A stretch of DNA of 17,477 nt from Thioploca sp. (GTDB taxonomy: Bacteria; Pseudomonadota; Gammaproteobacteria; Beggiatoales; Beggiatoaceae): the NCBI GenBank assembly GCA_011371325.1, contig DRQV01000017.1, forward strand, positions 1 to 17,477. Reading direction: 5' to 3'. Under the pieces are notes generated by a model, which ran no database searches, was not told where the DNA came from, and was given only the letters and a program-made list of their open reading frames with translations. Positions 1-7,986 of the stretch are shown here, piece by piece. The position numbers were made by a program, and so were the translations under genes. Within the stretch, counting starts at the first letter, position 1; the number at the start of each line of letters is the position of its first letter.

Positions 1-437
1 CCTTCATTAGCTTGTTCTTCTCGTAAAATACGAATGGTATCTTCAGCTGCTTCTCTGCTATGAATAATTAATGGTTTATTAATCTCTTTAGAAGCCTTAA
101 TATGAACTCGGAACTGTTGTTGTTGTTGGGTAGCATCACCTGATAATCTGAAATAATCTAACCCAGTTTCACCAATAGCAACTACATTAGGATCATCAGC
201 TGCTGTTGTTAAAGTTGCTACATCGACTATTATTTTATCAGTATTATTAGGATGAATTCCTATTGAAGTTGACACGTTTTCAAAACGATTAGCTATATCC
301 AATAAAACTGGTATATGGTCAAGTTCAAGTCCTACATTTAAAATGTATCCAACTCCATTATCTCGAGCAGTTTTAATTATAAATTCTGGATTGGTACTTT
401 TAATTAAATCTAAATGACAATGAGAATCTACTAACAT
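1..437 (-). CDS. tatD: TatD family metal-dependent hydrolase, N-terminal part (cut by window edge)
   Basis: The gene starts with ATG at 437 and runs off the left edge, leaving about 145 residues. The N-terminus MLVDSHCHLD carries the TatD HxH metal motif (H6, H8). The second metal-site motif GETGLDY (E90) and a further likely ligand, H126 in IIHSREA, follow at the usual spacing. The family contains Mg/Mn-dependent DNases and quality-control hydrolases with a TIM-barrel fold, acting in the cytoplasm; the exact substrate cannot be read from sequence. The start codon lies one base after the dacB stop (TAATATG), so translation is probably coupled to dacB. Residues 104-108 are a short glutamine run coded by near-identical triplets. 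The family call is secure; which TatD paralogue (YcfH, YjjV or TatD type) is not. Confidence 0.9.
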   Translation of the reverse strand, partial: MLVDSHCHLDLIKSTNPEFIIKTARDNGVGYILNVGLELDHIPVLLDIANRFENVSTSIGIHPNNTDKIIVDVATLTTAADDPNVVAIGETGLDYFRLSGDATQQQQQFRVHIKASKEINKPLIIHSREAAEDTIRILREEQANE

Positions 438-438
438 A

Positions 439-1878
439 TTAATAATCATCACTAAGTTCATAAATAGCTGTAACAATGCTGTCTTCTATTTTATCGGCTT
501 TCCAATATCCACAGCGGTTATTATTTAAAAATAAAGCATAGCTAAATACCTTTCCCGTACGATTAGCCACATAACCAGCTAAAGTACTAACTTTTCTTAA
601 AGTGCCAGTTTTAGCTCTGATTTGACCTCTAGCTGGTGAGTCAGATAATCGTTTGGAATTGACACCATTAGTTCCTAAAACTCGTAATGCAGTGATAAAA
701 TCAGGTCCAGAATCAAATTTTGAATACATTGCAGTGAGTAAATCAGTAATTGCTTTAGTGGTCATCAAATTTTTTCTGGATAAACCAGAACCATCAACAA
801 TTGCTATCCCTGTGTCATCAACATTAAGAATATGTAAAAAATCCATGACTAATTTTAATCCTTCGGCATGAGAACCAGGAGTTCCAAATCTTTCAGCAGC
901 AATAGTTTTAATGATTTGTTCAGCAGTAAAATTATTAGAAAATGTATTTAATTCTTTTAAAATCAAACTTAGAGGTTCTGATAAATGAGAATAAAGTTCA
1001 GTAGCATTAGTTGGAGCTGTAGCAGTTTTAGTCTCACCTTGGATTTCTATTCCAGCTTTTTGTAATAAAAATCTGAAAGTTTCAATTGTATACCTAGCAG
1101 GATTTTCTACATTTAGGCGAATAGTTTTTTCTTTGGAACGAATAGATAATCTACCTTTAACTAATATCTCTATTTGACCAAGAATATCATTACTTCTTCT
1201 ACGACTCGCCCATACCGTATTTTTACCACGTTTAATAGTTTTAGTCTTATTAATTAATTTAATATAATCTGGAGCTGGTTCTAACCAAAGATTGAGTTTA
1301 TTGCCAGGATTATTTCCTGGTAGGGCATGAACGGCTATTGAATTAAAATTTAATGATAAAGCTCCTAATTTTGCATCATAAGGTTTTTGGGTACGGTCAA
1401 CTTCCCAAGCTGGAGCTCGATCATAGTCATCAAAAAAATAACTATCTATAATTAAATTACCAGTTATCTTATTAATTCCACTATCTTTTATTTGATTAGC
1501 AATATGCCAAAGTGTTTCGGTAGAAAGTCTAGGATCACCACCTCCACGCATGATTAAATCGCCATGAATAGTATTTTTATTGCGTTTTCCATTATATAAA
1601 ACCTTAGTTTTAAAACGATATTCAGGTCCTAAATAATGTAAAGAAGCAGCAGTTGTAATAATTTTCATAACTGAAGCTGGTAATAATGGCTTAAGAGTAT
1701 TATAAGCATAAACCAACTTGCCATCTGAAGCAGTTTTTATACTTACAGAAGTTTGCTTATCATCTAAACAAGTTGCATTTAAGATTTTATTTATTTTATT
1801 TGTCAGTTGGGCATTGGCTGGTAAACTTATTGAAATTAATAAATTACATAATAGGAAATACTTGAGATAATTTAGCAT
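439..1878 (-). CDS. dacB: D-alanyl-D-alanine carboxypeptidase/endopeptidase (PBP4)
   Basis: A low-molecular-weight penicillin-binding protein of class C (peptidase family S13). Family members trim pentapeptide stems and cut peptide cross-links in periplasmic peptidoglycan. The 479-residue protein begins with a signal peptide, with a probable cut after ANA at residues 21-23. All three active-site motifs are present: SVMK (S69 nucleophile, K72), SNN (314-316) and KTG (423-425). The long segment between the first two motifs (about 90-300) corresponds to the extra domains typical of PBP4. The length matches the family (E. coli DacB is 477). The start is ATG at 1878 directly before the signal peptide; no strong Shine-Dalgarno sequence is visible. 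It lies directly upstream of tatD in the same direction. Confidence 0.95.
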   Translation of the reverse strand: MLNYLKYFLLCNLLISISLPANAQLTNKINKILNATCLDDKQTSVSIKTASDGKLVYAYNTLKPLLPASVMKIITTAASLHYLGPEYRFKTKVLYNGKRNKNTIHGDLIMRGGGDPRLSTETLWHIANQIKDSGINKITGNLIIDSYFFDDYDRAPAWEVDRTQKPYDAKLGALSLNFNSIAVHALPGNNPGNKLNLWLEPAPDYIKLINKTKTIKRGKNTVWASRRRSNDILGQIEILVKGRLSIRSKEKTIRLNVENPARYTIETFRFLLQKAGIEIQGETKTATAPTNATELYSHLSEPLSLILKELNTFSNNFTAEQIIKTIAAERFGTPGSHAEGLKLVMDFLHILNVDDTGIAIVDGSGLSRKNLMTTKAITDLLTAMYSKFDSGPDFITALRVLGTNGVNSKRLSDSPARGQIRAKTGTLRKVSTLAGYVANRTGKVFSYALFLNNNRCGYWKADKIEDSIVTAIYELSDDY

Positions 1879-1963
1879 ATATTTAAGATAATGATTCTAA
1901 TATAGGAATTTTAAATAAACCTGTGATTGATATTAACATTATTAAGATACTTCATAATTACTA

Positions 1964-1996
1964 TAAAAGCTGGTAAATTTCTTTATAAAATTACCA
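1964..1996 (-). terminator. Possible intrinsic terminator after the GT-C-like membrane protein gene
   Basis: On the minus strand a hairpin with arms TGGTAA/TTACCA (1991-1996 and 1971-1976), one mismatch and three more A-T pairs lies just downstream of the 2003 stop. It is followed by CTTTTAT at about 1964-1969. Stem GC content is low, so termination strength is uncertain. Confidence 0.45.
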
Positions 1997-2002
1997 TATT
2001 TC

Positions 2003-3520
2003 TTATAATTTTTTGCGTAACACTGCTAAATTTTGGTTTGAATCTTTCACTAATAGTTCAAAATATTGTCCAAGTTTAACTGATTCTTTAGCATGTGGTT
2101 TTTCTACCCACTCAGCAATTCCAACCCAATCAACTAGATATTCAATTTTTTTATCTAAAATATATTGAAATACTTGTCTATGTTTACGAGCTTCCAAAGC
2201 TTCTGGATTGACTTTACCATCTAAATTAATTGTCCGATCATGAAAATAGCCCAAAGTTCCAGTTTGAACTGCTGCGACCCAAGTTTCATTAGTAATATTT
2301 TGGGTAACCCATTCTACAACTTGAAAATGTTGATGTTTATGTGAATAATTTCGTATAAATAGACCAATTATTATCGTCGTAAATAAAATTGCTATTCCAT
2401 AACGTAACTGTTGCCAAGGAATTTTTTGCCACGCCCAAACTACTATGGCAGACCATAAAATGGCTAAAAATGGTGATAAAGGAAAAAAATAACGACTTAA
2501 AAAATGAGCTGCTCCAAAGTATAAGCCATAAAATAAGCTAAAGCCAGTCATATAAATTGCGACTAATATAAATATTCTACGCTCTTGCAACTGTAAATAT
2601 GACCATAAACGTGATAGTATGAAAAAAATTCCTATTAATATACTGATGCAAAGCAAGATAACTGGAGTGAGTTTTTGGATACTATTGGGAATGGGTAAAA
2701 ATACGAAAAAATATTCTACTAATACTGGTGGTAAAGCATATAAATTTTGCCCTAATTCGGCTGTTAAAGCTTGAGCTTGGCCGCTGATTGGCATTATGCT
2801 ATCAAAATTTAATTTGTTATAAGTTAACCAAGGTAAAGCTATTAAAACCGAGGTTATTCCCATGATATTTACTTGCCAAAACCGTTGCCAGAATTTATTT
2901 TCTCCCATGAATAGGTGGGTTAAGCAAATTGCTAAAATTAGAAAACTAGCGTCATTACGTGTCCAAAATACTAATCCTAAAAAACTTCCCAATAATATTG
3001 AATAACTTATAGTCCATGATTTGGTTCTAGTAATTACAAACATGACTGCTAATATAACCATTAAACCATATAATCCAGTTTCCAATCCGTTCATAGTGTG
3101 ATTAGAAATAAATGGACTTACATACCAAGTGGTAGCAGCTAAACTAGCGATATAATTATGGTTGGGACGTTCTCTTAATAAATATATCCCAAATCGCCAT
3201 AGAAAAAAAGCGGCTAAAGTAGCGATCAGACATTCTAATAAAGTAATCCAAAATATAGAATTAATTTTTTCACCATTTTCTAACCAGAATACTCCAGACC
3301 ATAAAAAAGTTGTTAAAGGCTGTGTACCATTTGTAGGTATAGTTCCTTCAGCAGTACTCATACCTAAACCAAGAGCTATATTTCTAGCAATTGTCATCAT
3401 CAGATAACCATCTTCAGATACCGTATTTAGCATACGTTGCTGATCAGATATTGGCTCTAAGCGAGAAAATAAACCTATACCTATGAATAGGATAATTAAT
3501 ATAACGAAATTTTTATTCAT
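2003..3520 (-). CDS. Polytopic membrane protein, GT-C glycosyltransferase-like
   Basis: A 505-residue integral membrane protein with roughly ten or more hydrophobic segments. The first is at residues 4-19. Before the second comes a loop with an acidic pair (E36-D37 in SEDGYLMMTIARN) and then PTNGTQPL at 62-69. This arrangement, a first long periplasmic loop with an acidic motif followed by many membrane spans and a soluble C-terminal tail (about 400-505), is that of GT-C enzymes such as ArnT or PMT relatives. Those use polyprenyl-phosphate sugars to modify lipid or protein on the periplasmic side. The substrate cannot be deduced. The gene stands alone, with 124- and 233-base gaps on its two sides. 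The start is ATG at 3520 with no clear ribosome binding site. It could also be an uncharacterised membrane protein without transferase activity. Confidence 0.7.
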   Translation of the reverse strand: MNKNFVILIILFIGIGLFSRLEPISDQQRMLNTVSEDGYLMMTIARNIALGLGMSTAEGTIPTNGTQPLTTFLWSGVFWLENGEKINSIFWITLLECLIATLAAFFLWRFGIYLLRERPNHNYIASLAATTWYVSPFISNHTMNGLETGLYGLMVILAVMFVITRTKSWTISYSILLGSFLGLVFWTRNDASFLILAICLTHLFMGENKFWQRFWQVNIMGITSVLIALPWLTYNKLNFDSIMPISGQAQALTAELGQNLYALPPVLVEYFFVFLPIPNSIQKLTPVILLCISILIGIFFILSRLWSYLQLQERRIFILVAIYMTGFSLFYGLYFGAAHFLSRYFFPLSPFLAILWSAIVVWAWQKIPWQQLRYGIAILFTTIIIGLFIRNYSHKHQHFQVVEWVTQNITNETWVAAVQTGTLGYFHDRTINLDGKVNPEALEARKHRQVFQYILDKKIEYLVDWVGIAEWVEKPHAKESVKLGQYFELLVKDSNQNLAVLRKKL

Positions 3521-3753
3521 AAATCTAAGTAATATGTTGTATAGTATTTATAATTATTAAACTAGTTTTCAGTGTAACATATTCATAATATATTCTCCAT
3601 TTTTTAAGATTATGAAATTTTTCAAATGGTTTAATATTTAACAGATTGACAAAAGTATACTTTCATATTTAATAATCAATCTAAATCACATTTTTCATAA
3701 AAAGTCACTTTTTAATTGTAGATATACAAACGGGAAATGCTGTGATATAAACA

Positions 3754-4194
3754 TTAAATATTTTGAGCATTTATATATTTCACTAAAGCAATACCATCAC
3801 AAATACAACTCATATTATCTTGATAAAATAACAATTTTCTAATTGGTAATCCTTTTGTTTGCATTATTTTGGGCAGGGTTTGTGGATGTAAATGTTCTTG
3901 TTTCATATCTATATTTTCTACTTCATCACAAACAATTCCTAGTAGCTTTTCTGTTTTAGTTTTAAGCAAAATAAAATATTCACGACTACTAGGCATTTTT
4001 TTCATTATAGATAAATTACTATCTAAACAATAAATTGGTGCTTCTAATCCATGTCCAACAAATTTACCAATCTCATTTTTATTGTTTTGATTAGGTTGAA
4101 GATCTGCGACAATCTCTACTGATTGTACTTCATCTTGAGGAATAAATAGATAGCGATTATCAAATATTAACAGTATATAAAAGTCAGTGTTCAT
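3754..4194 (-). CDS. CheW-like domain protein
   Basis: A 146-residue cytoplasmic protein starting at ATG 4194. The frame stays open upstream to a TTG at 4302, but that extension lies wholly within the preceding gene, so I take the internal ATG. The pattern resembles a CheW fold. An N-terminal strand pair (FYILLIFDNRYLFIPQDEV) is followed by APIYCLDSNLS in the place of the CheW segment that reads like VPVIDL. Then come the strands EYFILLKTKTEKLLGIVCDEVENI. The usual GLINLRG loop is missing, so this is a divergent member, perhaps of the PilI or adaptor kind. CheW proteins couple receptors to CheA-type kinases, but no such gene is visible here. It overlaps the upstream SUMF1-like gene by 11 bases, which suggests translational coupling and a joint role. 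The domain call is tentative. Confidence 0.55.
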   Translation of the reverse strand: MNTDFYILLIFDNRYLFIPQDEVQSVEIVADLQPNQNNKNEIGKFVGHGLEAPIYCLDSNLSIMKKMPSSREYFILLKTKTEKLLGIVCDEVENIDMKQEHLHPQTLPKIMQTKGLPIRKLLFYQDNMSCICDGIALVKYINAQNI

Positions 4195-5137
4195 TTTGAA
4201 ACTTTCTACTATAGTTATATAATCTTGGTTTGATCGGATATACCTGTATATTTGGCCTATTATCAGGTGGTTTATTATATTCTCTGGCAATTCTAAAGCC
4301 AATTGTCAAATCACTACTTTTACTTTTGAATCGAGATGATGATCTTGTGTAATTTGGTAAACTGTACCAAGACCCACCTCGGATAACCATTAAACTATCA
4401 TTTTTATTGGATTTTAAACAATGTTGCTCTTTACCGTTATAAATTTCTTCATATTCTGAACAAGTCCATTCATATACATTGCCCACAGTATCGTATAAAC
4501 CAAAATAATTAGCTGCAAATGAACCAACTATGGCAGTTTTTTTGTTATCCCATTCACTACCACAACCATCACAATTACCTTGATTATAACCTATCTTATC
4601 CCCCCACCAATATTTAGTATTAGTCGTTGCACGAGCTACATATTCCCATTCTGCTTCAGTTGGAAGTCGATATTTTTGCCCGGTTTGTTCACTAAGCCAG
4701 TTGGCATATGTGACAGCATTTTGCCAGGTGATGTTGATAATCGGTCGTTTGCCACGTCCCCAACCTTCATCTGTTGGTAGTTCATGTCCAGTCGCTAAAG
4801 CAAATTGTTCATATTCTGCAAAAGTTATTTCATAACGCCCAATGGCAAATTTGTTGATAGATACCGTATGCACTGGCTGTTCCCATCTAGCTCCACTACT
4901 ATCTCCCATTTGAAAGTGGCCAGCTGGAATAACTGCCATTTCTGGTCCGATTTTTCCATTTTTCAGATCATCCCGAAAAAATTTTTCTGATTTAAGATTA
5001 TTATTTTTTAATGATGATGAAATTGCCGCTTGAGTTGTTAAAGTATAAAGTGGGATAAAATAATTATATTCAATCCAAAGCAAGACACCACCTACAGTAA
5101 TGCTAGCAATAAAAGTAGCCATGAAAACCCTTACCAA
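4184..5137 (-). CDS. Membrane-anchored SUMF1/FGE-sulfatase-domain protein lacking the catalytic cysteines
   Basis: A 317-residue protein with one N-terminal membrane span (about 6-22) and a SUMF1-type domain at about 66-285. Hallmarks are VIPAGHFQMG (69-78), RLPTEAEWEYVARA (157-170), GNVYEW (219-224), RGGSWYS (253-259) and IGFRIA (279-284). In true formylglycine-generating enzymes the GGSF segment carries two cysteines five residues apart; here the matching positions are S259 and T264. Sulfatase activation is therefore unlikely, and a structural or ligand-binding role is more probable. A CDGC motif (189-192) could hold a metal or a disulfide. The start is ambiguous: TTG at 5137 has GAGAGG five bases upstream and keeps an arginine before the membrane span, while ATG at 5122 has TAAGGG upstream. 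I prefer 5137. It is 44 bases downstream of dgkA and overlaps the CheW-like gene. Confidence 0.8.
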   Translation of the reverse strand: MVRVFMATFIASITVGGVLLWIEYNYFIPLYTLTTQAAISSSLKNNNLKSEKFFRDDLKNGKIGPEMAVIPAGHFQMGDSSGARWEQPVHTVSINKFAIGRYEITFAEYEQFALATGHELPTDEGWGRGKRPIINITWQNAVTYANWLSEQTGQKYRLPTEAEWEYVARATTNTKYWWGDKIGYNQGNCDGCGSEWDNKKTAIVGSFAANYFGLYDTVGNVYEWTCSEYEEIYNGKEQHCLKSNKNDSLMVIRGGSWYSLPNYTRSSSRFKSKSSDLTIGFRIAREYNKPPDNRPNIQVYPIKPRLYNYSRKFQNEH

Positions 5138-5181
5138 ATTAGCCTCTCTTTAGATTTATGAATAGATGTTAAAATTATGAT

Positions 5182-5553
5182 TTATATAAAAAATTTAGTT
5201 TTTAATATTAATACCCATACCACAGTTGAGTAGCATATAGCTATTAAAACTGTAGCTGCTCCAATATCTTTCGCTCGTTTAATTAATGGATCCCATTCCT
5301 CACTTATACAATCAGCCACTGCTTCGATAGCTGAATTCAATAGTTCCATCATTAATATCAATAACAAGCTGGACACTAATAAAGCCTGTTCAATTCCAGT
5401 ATCTCCTAAATAAATAGCCAATGGAATCATCACAATACAAACTAATATTTCTTGACGAAAAGCTGCTTCATTAATCCAAGTAGCTTTAAGACCTTCCAAT
5501 GAATAACCAACTGCTTTTATAATACGGGTTATTCCAGTATATTGATATTTCAT
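5182..5553 (-). CDS. dgkA: Diacylglycerol kinase, prokaryotic type
   Basis: A small integral membrane enzyme of 123 residues that phosphorylates diacylglycerol to phosphatidic acid with ATP, recycling lipid released in envelope synthesis. Length and residues match E. coli DgkA (122 residues). E29 lies in the INEAAFRQE surface helix. The active-site stretch MELLNSAIEAVAD holds E70, N73 and E77, and RAKDIGAAAV-like sequence with K95 and D96 follows. Three hydrophobic helices lie at about 36-50, 56-72 and 98-117. The ATG at 5553 overlaps the gcvPB stop as ATGA, so translation is probably coupled. A TTG two codons earlier is also possible, but the ATGA junction is the simpler reading. Confidence 0.95.
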   Translation of the reverse strand: MKYQYTGITRIIKAVGYSLEGLKATWINEAAFRQEILVCIVMIPLAIYLGDTGIEQALLVSSLLLILMMELLNSAIEAVADCISEEWDPLIKRAKDIGAATVLIAICYSTVVWVLILKTKFFI

Positions 5554-6974
5554 TGCCAAATAATATCCAAATCTTTAGCTGCTTTAACTTCATTCAAGCG
5601 TCGTACGGGTAAACTGTAAGGAGCTTGTTTTAAAGTTTCTGGATTATCTTCAGCTTCTAATTGTATTTCATTCATCGCTACAATGAAATCATCCAAAGTT
5701 TGCTTATCCTCAGTTTCGGTAGGTTCGATCAATAAACATTCAGCTACTAACAAAGGAAAGTAGATAGTTGGGGCATGAAAATTTTTATCTAGTAAACGTT
5801 TGGCAAAATCCATTGCAGAAACTCCTTGCTGTTTAGCTTGACGTTTAAGAGTTATAATAAATTCATGGCTGGCACGACGATTAGGAAATGCTAAGTCAAA
5901 TTTGGCTAGTTTAGCTTGCAGATAATTCGCATTCAAAGTAGAAAAATCTGCGACTCTAGTTAATCCTTCTCGACCAAGTAAACGAGCATAAATATAAGCC
6001 CGTAGTAAAACTCCAACGTTCCCAAAATTAGCTGATAAACGGCCAATAGTCTGGGGATAATCAACTTCTGTTAACCAACAATAATTACCATTCTTATGAC
6101 CAACTATTGGCATTGGTAAAAAAGGTAACAGTTTGGCATTGACTCCGACTGGACCAGCTCCTGGCCCACCGCCACCATGTGGAGTAGAAAAAGTTTTATG
6201 TAAATTAATATGAATTATATCAAATCCCATATCCCCTGGTCGAACTTTGCCTAAAATAGCATTGAGGTTAGCGCCATCATAATATAACAAACCACCAATT
6301 TCATGAATACATTGAGCAATTTCATTAATTTGCCGTTCAAATACTCCTAAAGTAGAAGGGTTAGTTAACATAATGCCAGCAGTTTGTGGCCCAACCATAG
6401 TGCGTAATACAGCAATATCAACATCACCTTCGTTATTAGTTGGAAGCTCTCGTACTTTAAAACCACACATCACAGCCGAAGCTGGATTAGTTCCATGGGC
6501 TGCATCTGGTACTAAAATTTCAGTCCGTTGCTTATCATTATTAGCATCATGGTAGGCTCGTAACATAGCTACTCCAGCAAATTCGCCTTGAGCCCCAGCT
6601 GCTGGTGTTAAAGATATAGCTTGCATGCCAGTAACTTCTTTTAAAATTTCTTGCAAATCGTACAAACAGGCTAAAGTTCCTTGCATATCTGGACTGGTTG
6701 GATGCTGTGATAAAAATTCAGGTAACATCGCTAAAGTATTGCATACCCGAGGATTGTATTTCATCGTGCAGGAACCAAGCGGATAAAAATGAGTATCAAT
6801 TGAGAAATTTTTTTGTGATAGACGAGTATAATGTCGTACTACTTGCATCTCTGATACTTGAGGAAGTACTGGAGGCTTTTTTCGTAGAAATTTAGTTGGA
6901 ATATTAATTTTTTGATTGTTTGGATATTGTGAAGTAGTCGTTCTGCCAGAGCTACTTTGTTCAAAAATTAGCAT
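5550..6974 (-). CDS. gcvPB: Glycine dehydrogenase (decarboxylating) subunit 2, P-protein
   Basis: The PLP-binding subunit of the two-subunit glycine decarboxylase. With GcvPA it decarboxylates glycine and passes aminomethyl to the lipoyl H-protein. The length of 474 residues is usual for GcvPB. The Schiff-base lysine is K260 in HINLHKTFSTPHGGGGPGAG. Other conserved stretches are FYPLGSCTMKYNP (63-75), PAAGAQGE (124-131) and AAHGTNPASA (158-167). The ATG at 6974 gives the family's typical MLIFE start, although no strong ribosome binding site is present. The usual partner gcvPA is not upstream; a MazG-like gene is there instead. Genes for GcvPA, GcvH and GcvT must lie elsewhere if the system is complete. 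Confidence 0.95.
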   Translation of the reverse strand: MLIFEQSSSGRTTTSQYPNNQKINIPTKFLRKKPPVLPQVSEMQVVRHYTRLSQKNFSIDTHFYPLGSCTMKYNPRVCNTLAMLPEFLSQHPTSPDMQGTLACLYDLQEILKEVTGMQAISLTPAAGAQGEFAGVAMLRAYHDANNDKQRTEILVPDAAHGTNPASAVMCGFKVRELPTNNEGDVDIAVLRTMVGPQTAGIMLTNPSTLGVFERQINEIAQCIHEIGGLLYYDGANLNAILGKVRPGDMGFDIIHINLHKTFSTPHGGGGPGAGPVGVNAKLLPFLPMPIVGHKNGNYCWLTEVDYPQTIGRLSANFGNVGVLLRAYIYARLLGREGLTRVADFSTLNANYLQAKLAKFDLAFPNRRASHEFIITLKRQAKQQGVSAMDFAKRLLDKNFHAPTIYFPLLVAECLLIEPTETEDKQTLDDFIVAMNEIQLEAEDNPETLKQAPYSLPVRRLNEVKAAKDLDIIWQ

Positions 6975-7117
6975 TATATCTGCTCAATTGTATAATGAAT
7001 TTCAACTTAACCTTCTTTTAAAAATCAACCTTAAGGTGCCAGTTGGTTCAATCGTTGTATTTAATGGGATTGCTATTCGTTTTTGTAAACTGGGTATTTT
7101 TATCCGTCCCTATAATT

Positions 7118-7471
7118 TCAATATTCACTAGCTCGCCGTGCATCACCTTTAACTTTATCGACCGGGTAACGAATTTCATTAAGTAAAATTTTGGATTCAG
7201 CAGCAGCAATTAAATCAACATCAAGTTTATCCGCAATACGAATTAGATAAATTAATATATCAGCTAATTCATAACTAACAGCTTGTTGTTTTTCAGGAGA
7301 TAATTGGGAACTTTGTGATTCGGTTAACCATTGAAAATGCTCTACTAATTCAGCAGTCTCGGCTATTAAAGCCATAGATAAATTCTTAGGTGTATGAAAT
7401 TGATCCCAGTTACGCACAGCAGCAAATTGGGCTAAACGTTGGCGTAACTGTTCTAACTTATCACTAGTCAT
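7118..7471 (-). CDS. MazG-like nucleotide pyrophosphohydrolase
   Basis: A 117-residue all-alpha NTP pyrophosphatase of the MazG/RS21-C6 (dCTPase-like) family. It has the metal-binding pattern ExxE (E38, E41) and ExxD (E68, D71) in IAETAELVEHFQW and YELADILIYLIRIADKL. Family members hydrolyse non-canonical or excess (d)NTPs to monophosphate and pyrophosphate in the cytoplasm. The first eight bases overlap the end of the DUF2939-like gene (ATGACTAG), so the two are probably co-translated. A single MazG domain of this length is more like the housecleaning dCTPase type than the two-domain E. coli MazG. Substrate preference cannot be read from sequence. Confidence 0.88.
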   Translation of the reverse strand: MTSDKLEQLRQRLAQFAAVRNWDQFHTPKNLSMALIAETAELVEHFQWLTESQSSQLSPEKQQAVSYELADILIYLIRIADKLDVDLIAAAESKILLNEIRYPVDKVKGDARRASEY

Positions 7472-7934
7472 AAATTGCTGTTACTCGCCAATACCAACCT
7501 TGCATAGTCATTCTAACATGAATAGGATTACGACCTAATTGTCCTAGTCTAATTATAAAACTATTTGGAGATTCAAAAAAAGCAAATGTCATTTGCTCCC
7601 ATAGCGACCCTTTTGTAATACGCAATTTTTCTATTAAACTTTTTATATTAATTTCGGTAGTTCCTGCTGCTAAATTTCCCAATACTCCTGCTAATTCTTC
7701 GGCACTTCCACGCATTGATTCTGGCAGTAAACTACTATTATTACCAACAGTATTATTAACTTTCCATTCAATATTTTGTTTATGAACTTTATTAATCGAT
7801 TCAAAATCAATTAATTTTTCCATAGTCGGTTGATCGTTATTAGTTATAGCTGTACTTAATTGATAAATATGTACATAAGGCCAAGCTATAAATACTGCCA
7901 ATGCAAAAGACAGTAAACTACTGAAAAATTTCAT
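7464..7934 (-). CDS. DUF2939-like exported or membrane-anchored protein of unknown function
   Basis: A 156-residue protein with an N-terminal hydrophobic segment (about 3-21: signal anchor or signal peptide without an obvious cleavage site). It is followed by IYQLSTAITNNDQPTMEKLIDFESI, the N-terminal pattern of DUF2939 proteins, where a small helical region sits outside the membrane. The C-terminal part ends in a beta-rich segment (RMTMQGWYWRVTAIYD). No catalytic motif is visible and no function is known to me. A good ribosome binding site, GGAG seven bases before ATG 7934, supports the start. It overlaps the MazG-like gene by eight bases. A GC-paired hairpin separates it from the carbonic anhydrase gene upstream. 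Confidence 0.75.
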   Translation of the reverse strand: MKFFSSLLSFALAVFIAWPYVHIYQLSTAITNNDQPTMEKLIDFESINKVHKQNIEWKVNNTVGNNSSLLPESMRGSAEELAGVLGNLAAGTTEINIKSLIEKLRITKGSLWEQMTFAFFESPNSFIIRLGQLGRNPIHVRMTMQGWYWRVTAIYD

Positions 7935-7957
7935 TTATTACTCCAAGATTAAGATTA

Positions 7958-7976
7958 ACCGGTTATTAAAACCGGT
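7958..7976 (-). terminator. Hairpin between carbonic anhydrase and DUF2939-like genes
   Basis: Seven-base inverted repeat ACCGGTT/AACCGGT (7958-7964 and 7970-7976) with a five-base loop, starting 10 bases after the carbonic anhydrase stop. On the minus strand the run after the stem is TAATCTTAATCTT, only moderately T-rich. It probably terminates or attenuates transcription leaving the carbonic anhydrase gene. Each arm contains the palindrome ACCGGT, so a protein-binding role is an alternative. Confidence 0.55.
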
Positions 7977-7986
7977 ATTTTAAATA

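Noticed and set aside
653..871. Plus-strand open frame opposite dacB
   Set aside because: It is the antisense of the conserved C-terminal domain of dacB and shows no start signals.
3699..3713. AAAAAG/CTTTTT hairpin after the CheW-like gene as a terminator
   Set aside because: Six pairs with a single G-C pair; such palindromes arise easily in this AT-rich gap.
4195..4302. N-terminal extension of the CheW-like protein by 36 residues from a TTG codon
   Set aside because: It lies entirely inside the SUMF1-like coding region, and the added residues do not belong to the CheW-like domain; the ATG at 4194 gives a typical short overlap.
7028..7037. Palindrome ACCTTAAGGT upstream of gcvPB
   Set aside because: Only ten bases, without a nearby recognisable promoter; not enough to call an operator.
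6916..7131. A plus-strand open frame across the gcvPB/mazG gap
   Set aside because: It overlaps the conserved gcvPB start and the mazG end, has no ribosome binding site, and its translation resembles no protein I know.
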